In this document: positions 1-7,129 of the stretch, one piece after another
Position numbering within the stretch: position 1 is the stretch's first letter
How the letters are laid out: every line of letters starts with the position of its first letter
Origin: an uncultured Flammeovirgaceae bacterium
GTDB lineage: Bacteria > Bacteroidota > Bacteroidia > Cytophagales > Cyclobacteriaceae
Assembly (NCBI GenBank): GCA_937138955.1
Contig: CAKZPJ010000606.1
Coordinates: forward strand, 1-8,813
Direction of reading: 5' to 3'
DNA length: 8,813 bases
Notes under the pieces: generated by a model
Databases searched by the model: none
What the model was told of the DNA's origin: nothing
What the model saw: only the letters and a program-made list of their open reading frames with translations
Program-made: the position numbers and the translations under genes

Positions 1-108
1 TTCCTGGTTGTAACCATCGTTCGCTTGGCCGTGCGATACACTAATAGTGCTTAGCGCAATAATCACCGCTCCAGTAAACTGTTTTACAATTTGATTAATA
101 CTCTTCAT
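1..108 (-). CDS. gldN: GldN/PorN, T9SS ring component (5' part only; cut by left window edge)
   Basis: Only the first 36 codons are visible, starting at an ATG at 108. They encode a typical signal peptide: a short basic n-region (Lys2, Lys9), a hydrophobic core at about residues 11-24, and a Ser-His-Gly stretch before Gln28 where signal peptidase I probably cuts. The mature start is too short to identify by sequence. The name rests on position: it is the co-directional gene directly after gldM, where gldN/porN sits in nearly all T9SS loci. GldN is a periplasmic protein that forms a ring with lipoprotein GldK beneath the outer membrane and is contacted by GldM. The 66-base gap from gldM contains a strong hairpin (127-153). 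A different exported protein in this position is possible but unlikely. Confidence 0.8.
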   Translation of the reverse strand, partial: MKSINQIVKQFTGAVIIALSTISVSHGQANDGYNQE

Positions 109-126
109 AACACCTGTTTTTAATGA

Positions 127-153
127 AGTAGACCAGGTTAAAACTGGTCTACT
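127..153 (-). promoter_or_regulatory. Perfect 10-bp stem-loop in the gldM-gldN intergenic region
   Basis: AGTAGACCAG (127-136) and CTGGTCTACT (144-153) are exact reverse complements separated by a 7-base loop. The structure fills the middle of the 66-base gap, 22 bases after the gldM stop and 18 bases before the gldN ATG. In the direction of gldM-gldN transcription it is followed by TTCATTAAAAAC, not a T-run, so it is not a standard intrinsic terminator for the operon. On the plus strand it is followed by GTTTTTC and resembles a terminator for antisense transcription. An mRNA processing or stability element that sets the gldM:gldN ratio is the likeliest role, by inference. Confidence 0.6.
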
Positions 154-174
154 GTTTTTCTATTTGATCCGCTG

Positions 175-1767
<1,593 letters not shown>

Positions 1768-1804
1768 GTTGTCCTGTTTTAGCGTTTAAAATTGTTTTCT
1801 TTAA

Positions 1805-2608
1805 TTACGCCTTCATTGCGTTCAACATGTTGCCGTACACCTTATTCAGCGAAGCAATGTTACCAGTCAATGATGAGAAATTAGTGCGGAACTGCTCGGC
1901 ATCTTTGCTCGCTTCAGCCACATTTTCCATAGCACCACTCAAGTTGGAGTAGAACTTATTCATTGACTTCAAATGGCTATTCGCATCCTGAAGCTCCATT
2001 TCGTAAACTGCATTTAGAGAAGCCAAGTTTTTAGTCACTGTCTGTACTTGAGCGTGATATTCCTTAGCGTCCTTGCTAGCCGTAGTCATTTCTGACATGG
2101 CGGTAATCGTAGTTTCGTACGACTTATTCATGTTAGTAAGCGATTGAGAAGCATTTTTTACGTTTTTAGCGTATTCATTCGTAGCAACCGCAGCATCGGT
2201 AATTGTTCCGATTTTGTTTACTGACTCAGACAAGTTACGCATTCCCCGGCCTAAACTATCAATTAGTTCGCCACCAACCTTAGACTTCTCAAGCATAGTA
2301 TCTAACTTATTAGAAACAGAGTCACCTTTTCCGTTAGAAATTTGCTTACGAGTAGTTGCCTGAGCATCTCCGGCTAATTCCGGATAAACCAACGACCAGT
2401 CGTACTCCGCGTGCTTGGGTTCAAATGCACTAAATAAGAAGATAATTGCCTCAGTAGTAAGACCTACTCCAAGCATAAGACCTGCACCAGGTAAGTGTAG
2501 AATCTTAAACATTGCTCCAACAATTACGACAGCCGCTCCAATTCCGTAGATCTTGGGCATAATGCTACCATACAATAATTCTGAAAATCCACCTTTTTTC
2601 TTTGCCAT
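1805..2608 (-). CDS. gldL: GldL/PorL, inner-membrane T9SS motor stator
   Basis: This 267-residue protein has a short basic N-terminus (MAKKKGG), two transmembrane helices at about residues 17-36 and 43-62, and a long cytoplasmic helical tail. GldL pentamers surround a GldM dimer and use the proton motive force to drive secretion and gliding. Glu53 lies inside the second helix and Glu63 at its end. With a shift of four residues they match E49 and E59 of Flavobacterium johnsoniae GldL; E49 is the proposed proton-pathway residue. Lys35 and His38 lie at the end of helix 1. The segment AFEPKHAEYDWSLVYPEL (61-78) is typical of the family. Residues 154-265 are two gapless 56-residue repeats with 21 identities. 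The gene lies 46 bases after gldK and 37 before gldM. The ATG at 2608 is the only sensible start. Confidence 0.96.
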   Translation of the reverse strand: MAKKKGGFSELLYGSIMPKIYGIGAAVVIVGAMFKILHLPGAGLMLGVGLTTEAIIFLFSAFEPKHAEYDWSLVYPELAGDAQATTRKQISNGKGDSVSNKLDTMLEKSKVGGELIDSLGRGMRNLSESVNKIGTITDAAVATNEYAKNVKNASQSLTNMNKSYETTITAMSEMTTASKDAKEYHAQVQTVTKNLASLNAVYEMELQDANSHLKSMNKFYSNLSGAMENVAEASKDAEQFRTNFSSLTGNIASLNKVYGNMLNAMKA

Positions 2609-2654
2609 GATTTTAAGAGTTTTAGAAATAGAATGTTAATATTTGATTATATAA

Positions 2655-3704
2655 TTAATTGAATTCGTTACCTGCTGAACGACCGATGTACGTCATTGCG
2701 CAACGAAAGCCGATGTAAGCAGTTGTAGAATCTTTGTACTCAAAAGTACGCGCTCCGGTTTGTAGAAAGAACGATACATCTTTCCACGATCCACCCCGTA
2801 CCACTTTCCTAAACTCGTTAGGATCGTTATACGTTGGGTTCAGATCCCAAACAATAGCGGTAGAGGCCGGATTCCAGGCGTCTTCACACCATTCGCTTAC
2901 ATTACCGGATATATCGTATAAACCAAAATCGTTAGCAAAATACGCAGCAACCGGGGCAGTATAAGCAAAACCATCGTCAAAATAATTTCCCCGACCTGGT
3001 TTGAAGTTAGCCAACATACAACCTTTTGAGTTCCGAATGTACGGCCCTCCCCAAGGGTACTTAGCCATATCGCGACCACCACGGGCAGCGTACTCCCACT
3101 CAGCTTCGGAAGGAAGCCGGAAGTTAGGCATGATGAACATACCATTACTCTCACGATACTCATTTAGATAAGCGGTTCGCCACTGACAAAAAACTTTAGC
3201 AGCTTCCCAATCAATCCCTACCACAGGGTAGTTATCAAATGCGGGATGAGAATAATAATACTGTACCAGCGGATCACCCATATGATGGGTATAGTTACGT
3301 TGCCATACCGTAGTATCGGGATATAGTTCTTCATCCACGAAGTTCGCACCCTTTCCTAATAGGAATTCGTACTCTCCTTCTCCTTCCTGAAGTTCTTGAA
3401 TAAACTGGCGATACTCATTATTAGTAATTTCAGTATCGTCCATAAAGAACCCCCCAATGGTGATTTGCTTGTTAAAGCTTACTTGGGTGGCAATAGGGTC
3501 TTCGTCGGCTTGCCCCATATGAAATGTTCCGGCAGGAATTTTTACCATGCCATAAGGAGTGGGCATACCATCATATTCGCGACCCTGTACACCGACAAGC
3601 TGCCCGAAGTCATCTCCTCCACCTCCGAAGAGGCCGCAGCCCTGTAACGCAATTAGCGCACAGATAGATAAGACAGCACTGCTGCATCGAGTAATTTTAC
3701 ACAT
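2655..3704 (-). CDS. gldK: GldK/PorK, T9SS outer-membrane-associated lipoprotein with FGE-sulfatase fold
   Basis: This 349-residue protein begins with a lipoprotein signal peptide ending in the lipobox Leu20-Gln21-Gly22-Cys23. A Gly/Asp-rich linker follows, then GQLVGVQGR (34-42), typical of GldK. From about residue 50 to the end is a formylglycine-generating-enzyme (SUMF1) fold: YGMVKIPAGTFHMG (51-64), RLPSEAEWEYAARGG (196-210), GNVSEWCEDAW (267-277), VRGGSW (302-307) and IGFRC (331-335). The paired cysteines that follow the RGGS motif in catalytic FGEs are absent, so the role should be structural, as in other GldK proteins: with GldN it forms the ring under the outer membrane. It is clearly shorter than F. 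johnsoniae GldK or P. gingivalis PorK (about 460-490 residues, from memory). The ATG at 3704 gives a good signal peptide. GldJ is a paralogous fold, but the adjacent gldL and gldM favour GldK. Confidence 0.94.
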   Translation of the reverse strand: MCKITRCSSAVLSICALIALQGCGLFGGGGDDFGQLVGVQGREYDGMPTPYGMVKIPAGTFHMGQADEDPIATQVSFNKQITIGGFFMDDTEITNNEYRQFIQELQEGEGEYEFLLGKGANFVDEELYPDTTVWQRNYTHHMGDPLVQYYYSHPAFDNYPVVGIDWEAAKVFCQWRTAYLNEYRESNGMFIMPNFRLPSEAEWEYAARGGRDMAKYPWGGPYIRNSKGCMLANFKPGRGNYFDDGFAYTAPVAAYFANDFGLYDISGNVSEWCEDAWNPASTAIVWDLNPTYNDPNEFRKVVRGGSWKDVSFFLQTGARTFEYKDSTTAYIGFRCAMTYIGRSAGNEFN

Positions 3705-3735
3705 AACACAAATTGTTTATAACATACACGTTAAC

Positions 3736-3775
3736 ACGAACACAAATATTGTAAATGTTCGTAATAAGAACGAAC
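3736..3775 (-). promoter_or_regulatory. Alternating ACGAAC/GTTCGT repeats in the gldK leader (candidate switching hairpins)
   Basis: Three copies of one hexamer lie in the 167-base porP-gldK gap: ACGAACA at 3736-3742, TGTTCGT at 3756-3762 and ACGAAC at 3770-3775. In the minus-strand transcript the middle copy can pair with the upstream copy (6 bp, 7-base loop) or the downstream copy (7 bp, 13-base loop), but not both. The set ends 31 bases before the gldK ATG. The spacer at 3743-3750 reads AATATTTG on the minus strand, one base from the Bacteroidota -7 box TAnnTTTG, but no good -33 TTG sits at the right distance. It could be a leader switch or an operator around a weak promoter; both are inferences. 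Confidence 0.35.
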
Positions 3776-3871
3776 TAAAAATCTAAGAATTCCTGCGTTG
3801 TAATATTTTCCTGTTTTTAGCAAAAAATTTAAAATATACCAATAATCATTTGTACATTTTAAATAAATACT

Positions 3872-4828
3872 TTATTGTCTGAAACGCGGAGTTCTAATAA
3901 TTTTCTTTTCACCACCTGAAGAAACTGGTAGGCTGTAGCTTACCATAATTTCGTGCGATGAAGTAGCTTTAGCTTCTGGAGCAACTACTGTATAATCAAA
4001 TGCATACCCTAATTTCAAGGACTTATCTCGGAAAAAGCTATATCCAATCATACCTATTATAGACTCTTGCTGGCGATAAGATAACCCTCCCCACATAGTA
4101 TCATCGTACGTTGCCAATACTCCAATATCAAATGAATAAGTATTCAGATCAGATTGCACTAAAAACGATGGCGTTAATCGTAGTTTATACGTTGGTTCAT
4201 AATCAAATCCAGCCATAACAGTCATGTGATTCTGCAACGGATTATTCAGCGTATCTATTCCTCCAAGGTTAAATTGCGTATCTACTAAATGTTTGAAACC
4301 AATTCCTGCGTAAAATTGACGAGCTCGATAAAACACTCCCGCCGAAAAATCAGGTCGCATTTGAGAATCACGACCGGCTCGGCGAAGTTTATCGTTAGCA
4401 TCTACCCAACGGTATTGATCAAAATCGATAGTTTGAGAGAAAGCTCCAACCCGAACACCTAAACTTAGCTTCCCGGAACCAACACCTAGATGGTAAGCAA
4501 ATGAAGCCTGGGCTTCTTGATTCGTGAGTGGCCCAATTCTATCATTGACAACGTGTAGCCCAAATCCACTCCTAAGCTTCAAAATTGGGGTATTAAGACT
4601 AATTACTTGGGTGTTAATACCTCCACCAATATCTCCAGTAGTGGGTTGATAACCCGCCCATTGGGTTCGGTGAAATGCTGTAATAGTAGTAACCCCCTCT
4701 ACACCAGCGTAGGCAGGATTATAGAACAAGGTATTAAACATGTACTGGCTGAACTGGGCACTTTGCTGTCCGTAGGATATACCATAACCAATGCTCAGGA
4801 AAACAAGTACAATAAGCGATTTTTTCAT
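3872..4828 (-). CDS. PorP/SprF family type IX outer-membrane protein
   Basis: From the ATG at 4828 this encodes 318 residues beginning MKKSLIVLVFLSIGYGISYG, a clear signal peptide probably cut before Gln21-Gln22. The mature start is the hallmark of the PorP/SprF family: QFSQYMFN, then NPAYAG (37-42) and HRTQWAGYQ (53-61). The rest has alternating hydrophobic and polar segments with many aromatic residues, as expected for an outer-membrane beta-barrel of about 14 strands. The end, IIRTPRFRQ, is also usual for the family. These proteins act with T9SS; some bind PorE-like peptidoglycan anchors, others hold secreted adhesins at the surface. Position directly before gldK matches porP of P. gingivalis, but the family is large, so no symbol is given. 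An in-frame TTG at 4843 would add five residues ahead of MKK and is not favoured. Confidence 0.93.
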   Translation of the reverse strand: MKKSLIVLVFLSIGYGISYGQQSAQFSQYMFNTLFYNPAYAGVEGVTTITAFHRTQWAGYQPTTGDIGGGINTQVISLNTPILKLRSGFGLHVVNDRIGPLTNQEAQASFAYHLGVGSGKLSLGVRVGAFSQTIDFDQYRWVDANDKLRRAGRDSQMRPDFSAGVFYRARQFYAGIGFKHLVDTQFNLGGIDTLNNPLQNHMTVMAGFDYEPTYKLRLTPSFLVQSDLNTYSFDIGVLATYDDTMWGGLSYRQQESIIGMIGYSFFRDKSLKLGYAFDYTVVAPEAKATSSHEIMVSYSLPVSSGGEKKIIRTPRFRQ

Positions 4829-4840
4829 ACCTAAAAGACT

Positions 4841-4848
4841 CAAAATTA
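4841..4848 (-). promoter_or_regulatory. Candidate -7 promoter box for porP (TAATTTTG)
   Basis: The minus strand reads TAATTTTG here, an exact match to the Bacteroidota -7 consensus TAnnTTTG. It lies 12 bases before the porP ATG at 4828, so a transcript would have a leader of only about 5-8 bases. No TTG is seen at the usual -33 distance, which lowers confidence. The 118-base gap after hemD leaves room for a separate porP promoter. Confidence 0.3.
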
Positions 4849-4887
4849 GGCCTAAAAGTAAAATTCTACTCTTATTTTTTTCAGGTA

Positions 4888-4942
4888 GAAGTGTACTTTT
4901 CCATACAACGTATGCTTATTCGCAGAATTGTACTAGCACTTC
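4888..4942. other. Nested inverted repeats in the hemD-porP gap
   Basis: GAAGTG (4888-4893) is complementary to CACTTC (4937-4942). The following TAC (4894-4896) can pair with GTA (4930-4932) if CTAG (4933-4936) bulges out. Inside lies a second small hairpin, CATAC (4902-4906), AAC, GTATG (4910-4914). Read on the plus strand the outer stem is followed by a T-rich stretch, but no plus-strand gene ends here. On the minus strand no T-run follows, so it is not a convincing hemD terminator. The stems are short and could be chance. Confidence 0.25.
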
Positions 4943-4946
4943 AGTA

Positions 4947-5747
4947 TTATTTTTTCACTTCTTGTTGAAGCTTTTTGTTTGCTTCTTTTATATAAACTTC
5001 GAGAGCCCCCGTCATAGAAGGGGCGTTCGGCATGGGTGCTTGAATATCAAGCACTAGCCCTGCATCTCGAACTGCACTAGCTGTAGTTGGCCCAAATGCG
5101 GCAATGCGCGTTTTATTCTGCTTAAAGTCTGGGAAATTTACCAACAAAGAGTTGATACCTGATGGGCTGAAGAAAGCAATAATATCGTAGTAGACGTCTT
5201 CTAAGTCTGATAAGTCAGCTGCTACCGTTTCATACATAACGGCTTCAGTATACTTATAGTCGCCATTTTTTAAGAAATCAGGAATATCGTTTTTACGGAT
5301 ACTGGAGCACGGAAACAAATATTTTTCATCCTTGTGCTTCTTCAGTATCTCGATTAAGTCTTGTGCAGTGCGAAAACCGGTAAAAATCTTGCGCTTGCGA
5401 ATAACGATATACTTTTGAAGGTAGTTAGCAGTTTGCTCCGATATGCAGAAATACTTCATATCAGAAGGCATTTCTATCTTCAACTCCGCGCAAATATTGA
5501 AAAAGTGATCTACTGCATTACGACTAGTGAAGATAATGGCCGTATGATCAAGTATCTCAATTTTCTGTTTACGAAAATCCTTTACATTGACGGGCTTTAC
5601 CTCAATAAAAGGGCGAAAATCTATTTTAGTATCGTACTTCTCAGCTAAGTCAAAGTAGGGTGATTTACCGTTTTGTGGCTCAGGCTGGGATACGAGAATG
5701 CTGTTTACCGGAAAAAGTCTTTCACTGTTAATCTTACTATCACTCAT
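4947..5747 (-). CDS. hemD: Uroporphyrinogen-III synthase (HemD-like)
   Basis: The product is 266 residues from the ATG at 5747, a normal length for HemD. The enzyme cyclises hydroxymethylbilane with inversion of ring D to give uroporphyrinogen III, the precursor of haem and sirohaem; it is cytoplasmic. Family features are the opening SILVSQPEP (16-24), IIFTSRNAVDHFF (71-83), YLFPCSS (143-149), FFSPSGINSL (192-201) and RIAAFGPTTASAV (214-226), matching the two-domain U3S fold with the active-site cleft between domains. An in-frame TTG at 5798 would add 17 residues; the ATG is preferred because the family begins near it and TAGAGG lies seven bases upstream as a usable ribosome site. The gene lies between a DUF4271 gene and porP, on the same strand. 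HemD sequences are poorly conserved, so catalytic activity is probable rather than proven. Confidence 0.88.
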   Translation of the reverse strand: MSDSKINSERLFPVNSILVSQPEPQNGKSPYFDLAEKYDTKIDFRPFIEVKPVNVKDFRKQKIEILDHTAIIFTSRNAVDHFFNICAELKIEMPSDMKYFCISEQTANYLQKYIVIRKRKIFTGFRTAQDLIEILKKHKDEKYLFPCSSIRKNDIPDFLKNGDYKYTEAVMYETVAADLSDLEDVYYDIIAFFSPSGINSLLVNFPDFKQNKTRIAAFGPTTASAVRDAGLVLDIQAPMPNAPSMTGALEVYIKEANKKLQQEVKK

Positions 5748-5769
5748 GCGTATACCTCTAGTTTTATTA

Positions 5770-5798
5770 CAAATTATCAATAGTTCTCGAATAAGCAA
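5770..5798 (-). promoter_or_regulatory. Candidate hemD promoter
   Basis: On the minus strand a TTG (5798-5796) is followed after 19 bases by TAATTTG (5776-5770). This resembles the Bacteroidota -33 TTG and -7 TAnnTTTG elements, but the -7 box is one base short. A start about seven bases further on would give a leader of roughly 15 bases before the ATG at 5747. The 164-base gap after the DUF4271 gene supports an internal promoter. Confidence 0.3.
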
Positions 5799-5799
5799 T

Positions 5800-5814
5800 G
5801 TAGTGCAGCACTAC
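5800..5814. promoter_or_regulatory. 15-base palindrome abutting the candidate hemD promoter (operator-like)
   Basis: GTAGTGC-A-GCACTAC is a perfect inverted repeat with a one-base centre. It lies one base upstream of the TTG proposed as the hemD -33 element. Its tight symmetry suits a dimeric DNA-binding protein better than an RNA hairpin, since a one-base loop cannot form without opening the inner pairs. On the minus strand it is followed by ATTGCTT, so it is not an intrinsic terminator of the preceding gene. A regulatory role is inference. Confidence 0.35.
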
Positions 5815-5911
5815 TTAAAATACGGAAAAACTCCATGTACTGGATGAACGTTTCATTAGTGATGGAACGCAAACAAGCTCAAATTAATTCTACTATTTAT
5901 GGAATAAATAC

Positions 5912-7060
5912 TTAACCTGTAAGTAACTCAAGCCCAGCTAGTAGCGGGATAATTTCTGCAACGCAAATGTAGGAAAATAAATATATATTTCTAAACGAAG
6001 CATTCTGAGACAGGCGAAAATACAAGATGACTATCCGGAATAGTGCAAATAGTACAAACCCGTAAATTAAGCTCTGCAAATAGATTTCTGTATGAAACTG
6101 AAGGTTGGGATAAAAGCAAATTACCGCAACAAATACCGCTGTCCAGAACACTAAAGACATCCGCATAAAGTCAAACATGTGCAAGTATTTCATAACCCGC
6201 AACCGAAACAAAGAACCTAATAACATCAGCAGTAGATACTTTGCTAGAATGATAACGAGTACGATAAGCGCAAGCTCTACCCACAGTAATAAGTACTGAG
6301 AAAAGCTAGACGGCGGAAATGAAATATAGGAAATGATAAAGGGGAGCTCAGTAGTAGGTGGAGCTATTATAATCAACAAAAAAGAAATCAACAAACAATA
6401 CTGTATTAGAAAAGCAATATGAGCTTCTGTCACTAGCCTAACACGAGTATCATCTTCTCGTACTTTGGAGGAGAAGATGCGAGAAATATTATATATTATC
6501 TTGAAATTCTTTTCATATTGATGCTTAAGTACTGCATAAAAAACTAGCAGAATGAGTATCCCCACCACAAAGAAATTCATTTTAATGGCTGCTGCTCTAA
6601 CCAATACTGGGTTTTCTTCAGCCGAATTCTTACCGAAACCCACAATTTCTACATGTACACGGTCAAAGTCTTTCTGAGCTTGGAAGATAGTCAGGAAAAC
6701 TGTTTCAGCGTGATGGTCTCGTAAGCTATCAATATTGAGAATAATACAATCCGATTGATCAAAATTTCTATTCAATTGCTGATCAATGAATAACGAGCTA
6801 TTACGAGGTACACAGCAGCGAATATGGTTTCCTTGAAAACGAGCTAGATTCAACGACAAACCAACTACTACCCCCTTTTTCTGTCCGCTCACGTAAGGAA
6901 CATAGTGGTTAGATTCATCTACAGTGAGCCAATCTTGGCGCAGATCTTTTACTACGAAGTATTCAGATGCCTCCCCCAACGACTGTCCCCACAGAGGCAT
7001 ACTTAGTAAAAATAAAATACTTAATAAAAAGCTTCTCTTTGTGGCCATTTCGCTTTGCAT
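5912..7060 (-). CDS. DUF4271 family multi-pass membrane protein, function unknown
   Basis: The product is 382 residues from the ATG at 7060, or 378 from a second ATG at 7048 (MATKRSF), which gives an equally good signal peptide. The signal core (about 11-24) ends at LWGQS. Residues of about 28-160 form an extracytoplasmic region, probably periplasmic, with Cys82-Cys83 and Cys105, which could form a disulfide. Six hydrophobic helices follow at about 162-178, 214-233, 255-283, 301-317, 328-349 and 358-380. The last helix carries YICVAEIIPLL (364-374), which resembles the C-terminal signature of DUF4271 proteins of Bacteroidota. No catalytic motif is visible. The gene lies directly upstream of hemD and co-directional with it, and the T9SS genes follow. 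A role in envelope biogenesis, haem-related transport or T9SS support is conceivable, but nothing in the sequence decides it. Confidence 0.78.
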   Translation of the reverse strand: MQSEMATKRSFLLSILFLLSMPLWGQSLGEASEYFVVKDLRQDWLTVDESNHYVPYVSGQKKGVVVGLSLNLARFQGNHIRCCVPRNSSLFIDQQLNRNFDQSDCIILNIDSLRDHHAETVFLTIFQAQKDFDRVHVEIVGFGKNSAEENPVLVRAAAIKMNFFVVGILILLVFYAVLKHQYEKNFKIIYNISRIFSSKVREDDTRVRLVTEAHIAFLIQYCLLISFLLIIIAPPTTELPFIISYISFPPSSFSQYLLLWVELALIVLVIILAKYLLLMLLGSLFRLRVMKYLHMFDFMRMSLVFWTAVFVAVICFYPNLQFHTEIYLQSLIYGFVLFALFRIVILYFRLSQNASFRNIYLFSYICVAEIIPLLAGLELLTG

Positions 7061-7129
7061 AGTTACACGAATCGTACCGTATCTAATGCTTATCTTTCCT
7101 TAACGCGTAAGTTTTTAGCAAGACGCGGT

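Noticed and set aside
2897..3163. Second minus-strand open frame of 88 codons inside gldK
   Set aside because: It lies entirely within the well-conserved FGE domain of gldK in another frame, and its translation resembles no known family.
2655..3704. Catalytic formylglycine-generating enzyme or sulfatase modifier
   Set aside because: The fold is present but the active-site cysteines are missing and the T9SS context with a lipobox identifies it as the structural protein GldK.
3559..3786. Plus-strand frame reaching into the porP-gldK gap
   Set aside because: More than half is antisense to gldK and the rest is low-complexity, Asn-rich translation of AT-rich intergenic DNA.
4791..5057. Plus-strand frame spanning the hemD-porP gap
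   Set aside because: It is antisense to two real genes at its ends and its Phe/Leu-rich product has no signal of selection or homology that I can recognise.
5849..5869. Inverted repeat CGTTTCAT/ATGGAACG in the DUF4271-hemD gap
   Set aside because: On the transcribed minus strand it contains a C-A mismatch and is not followed by T residues; it is close to chance expectation.
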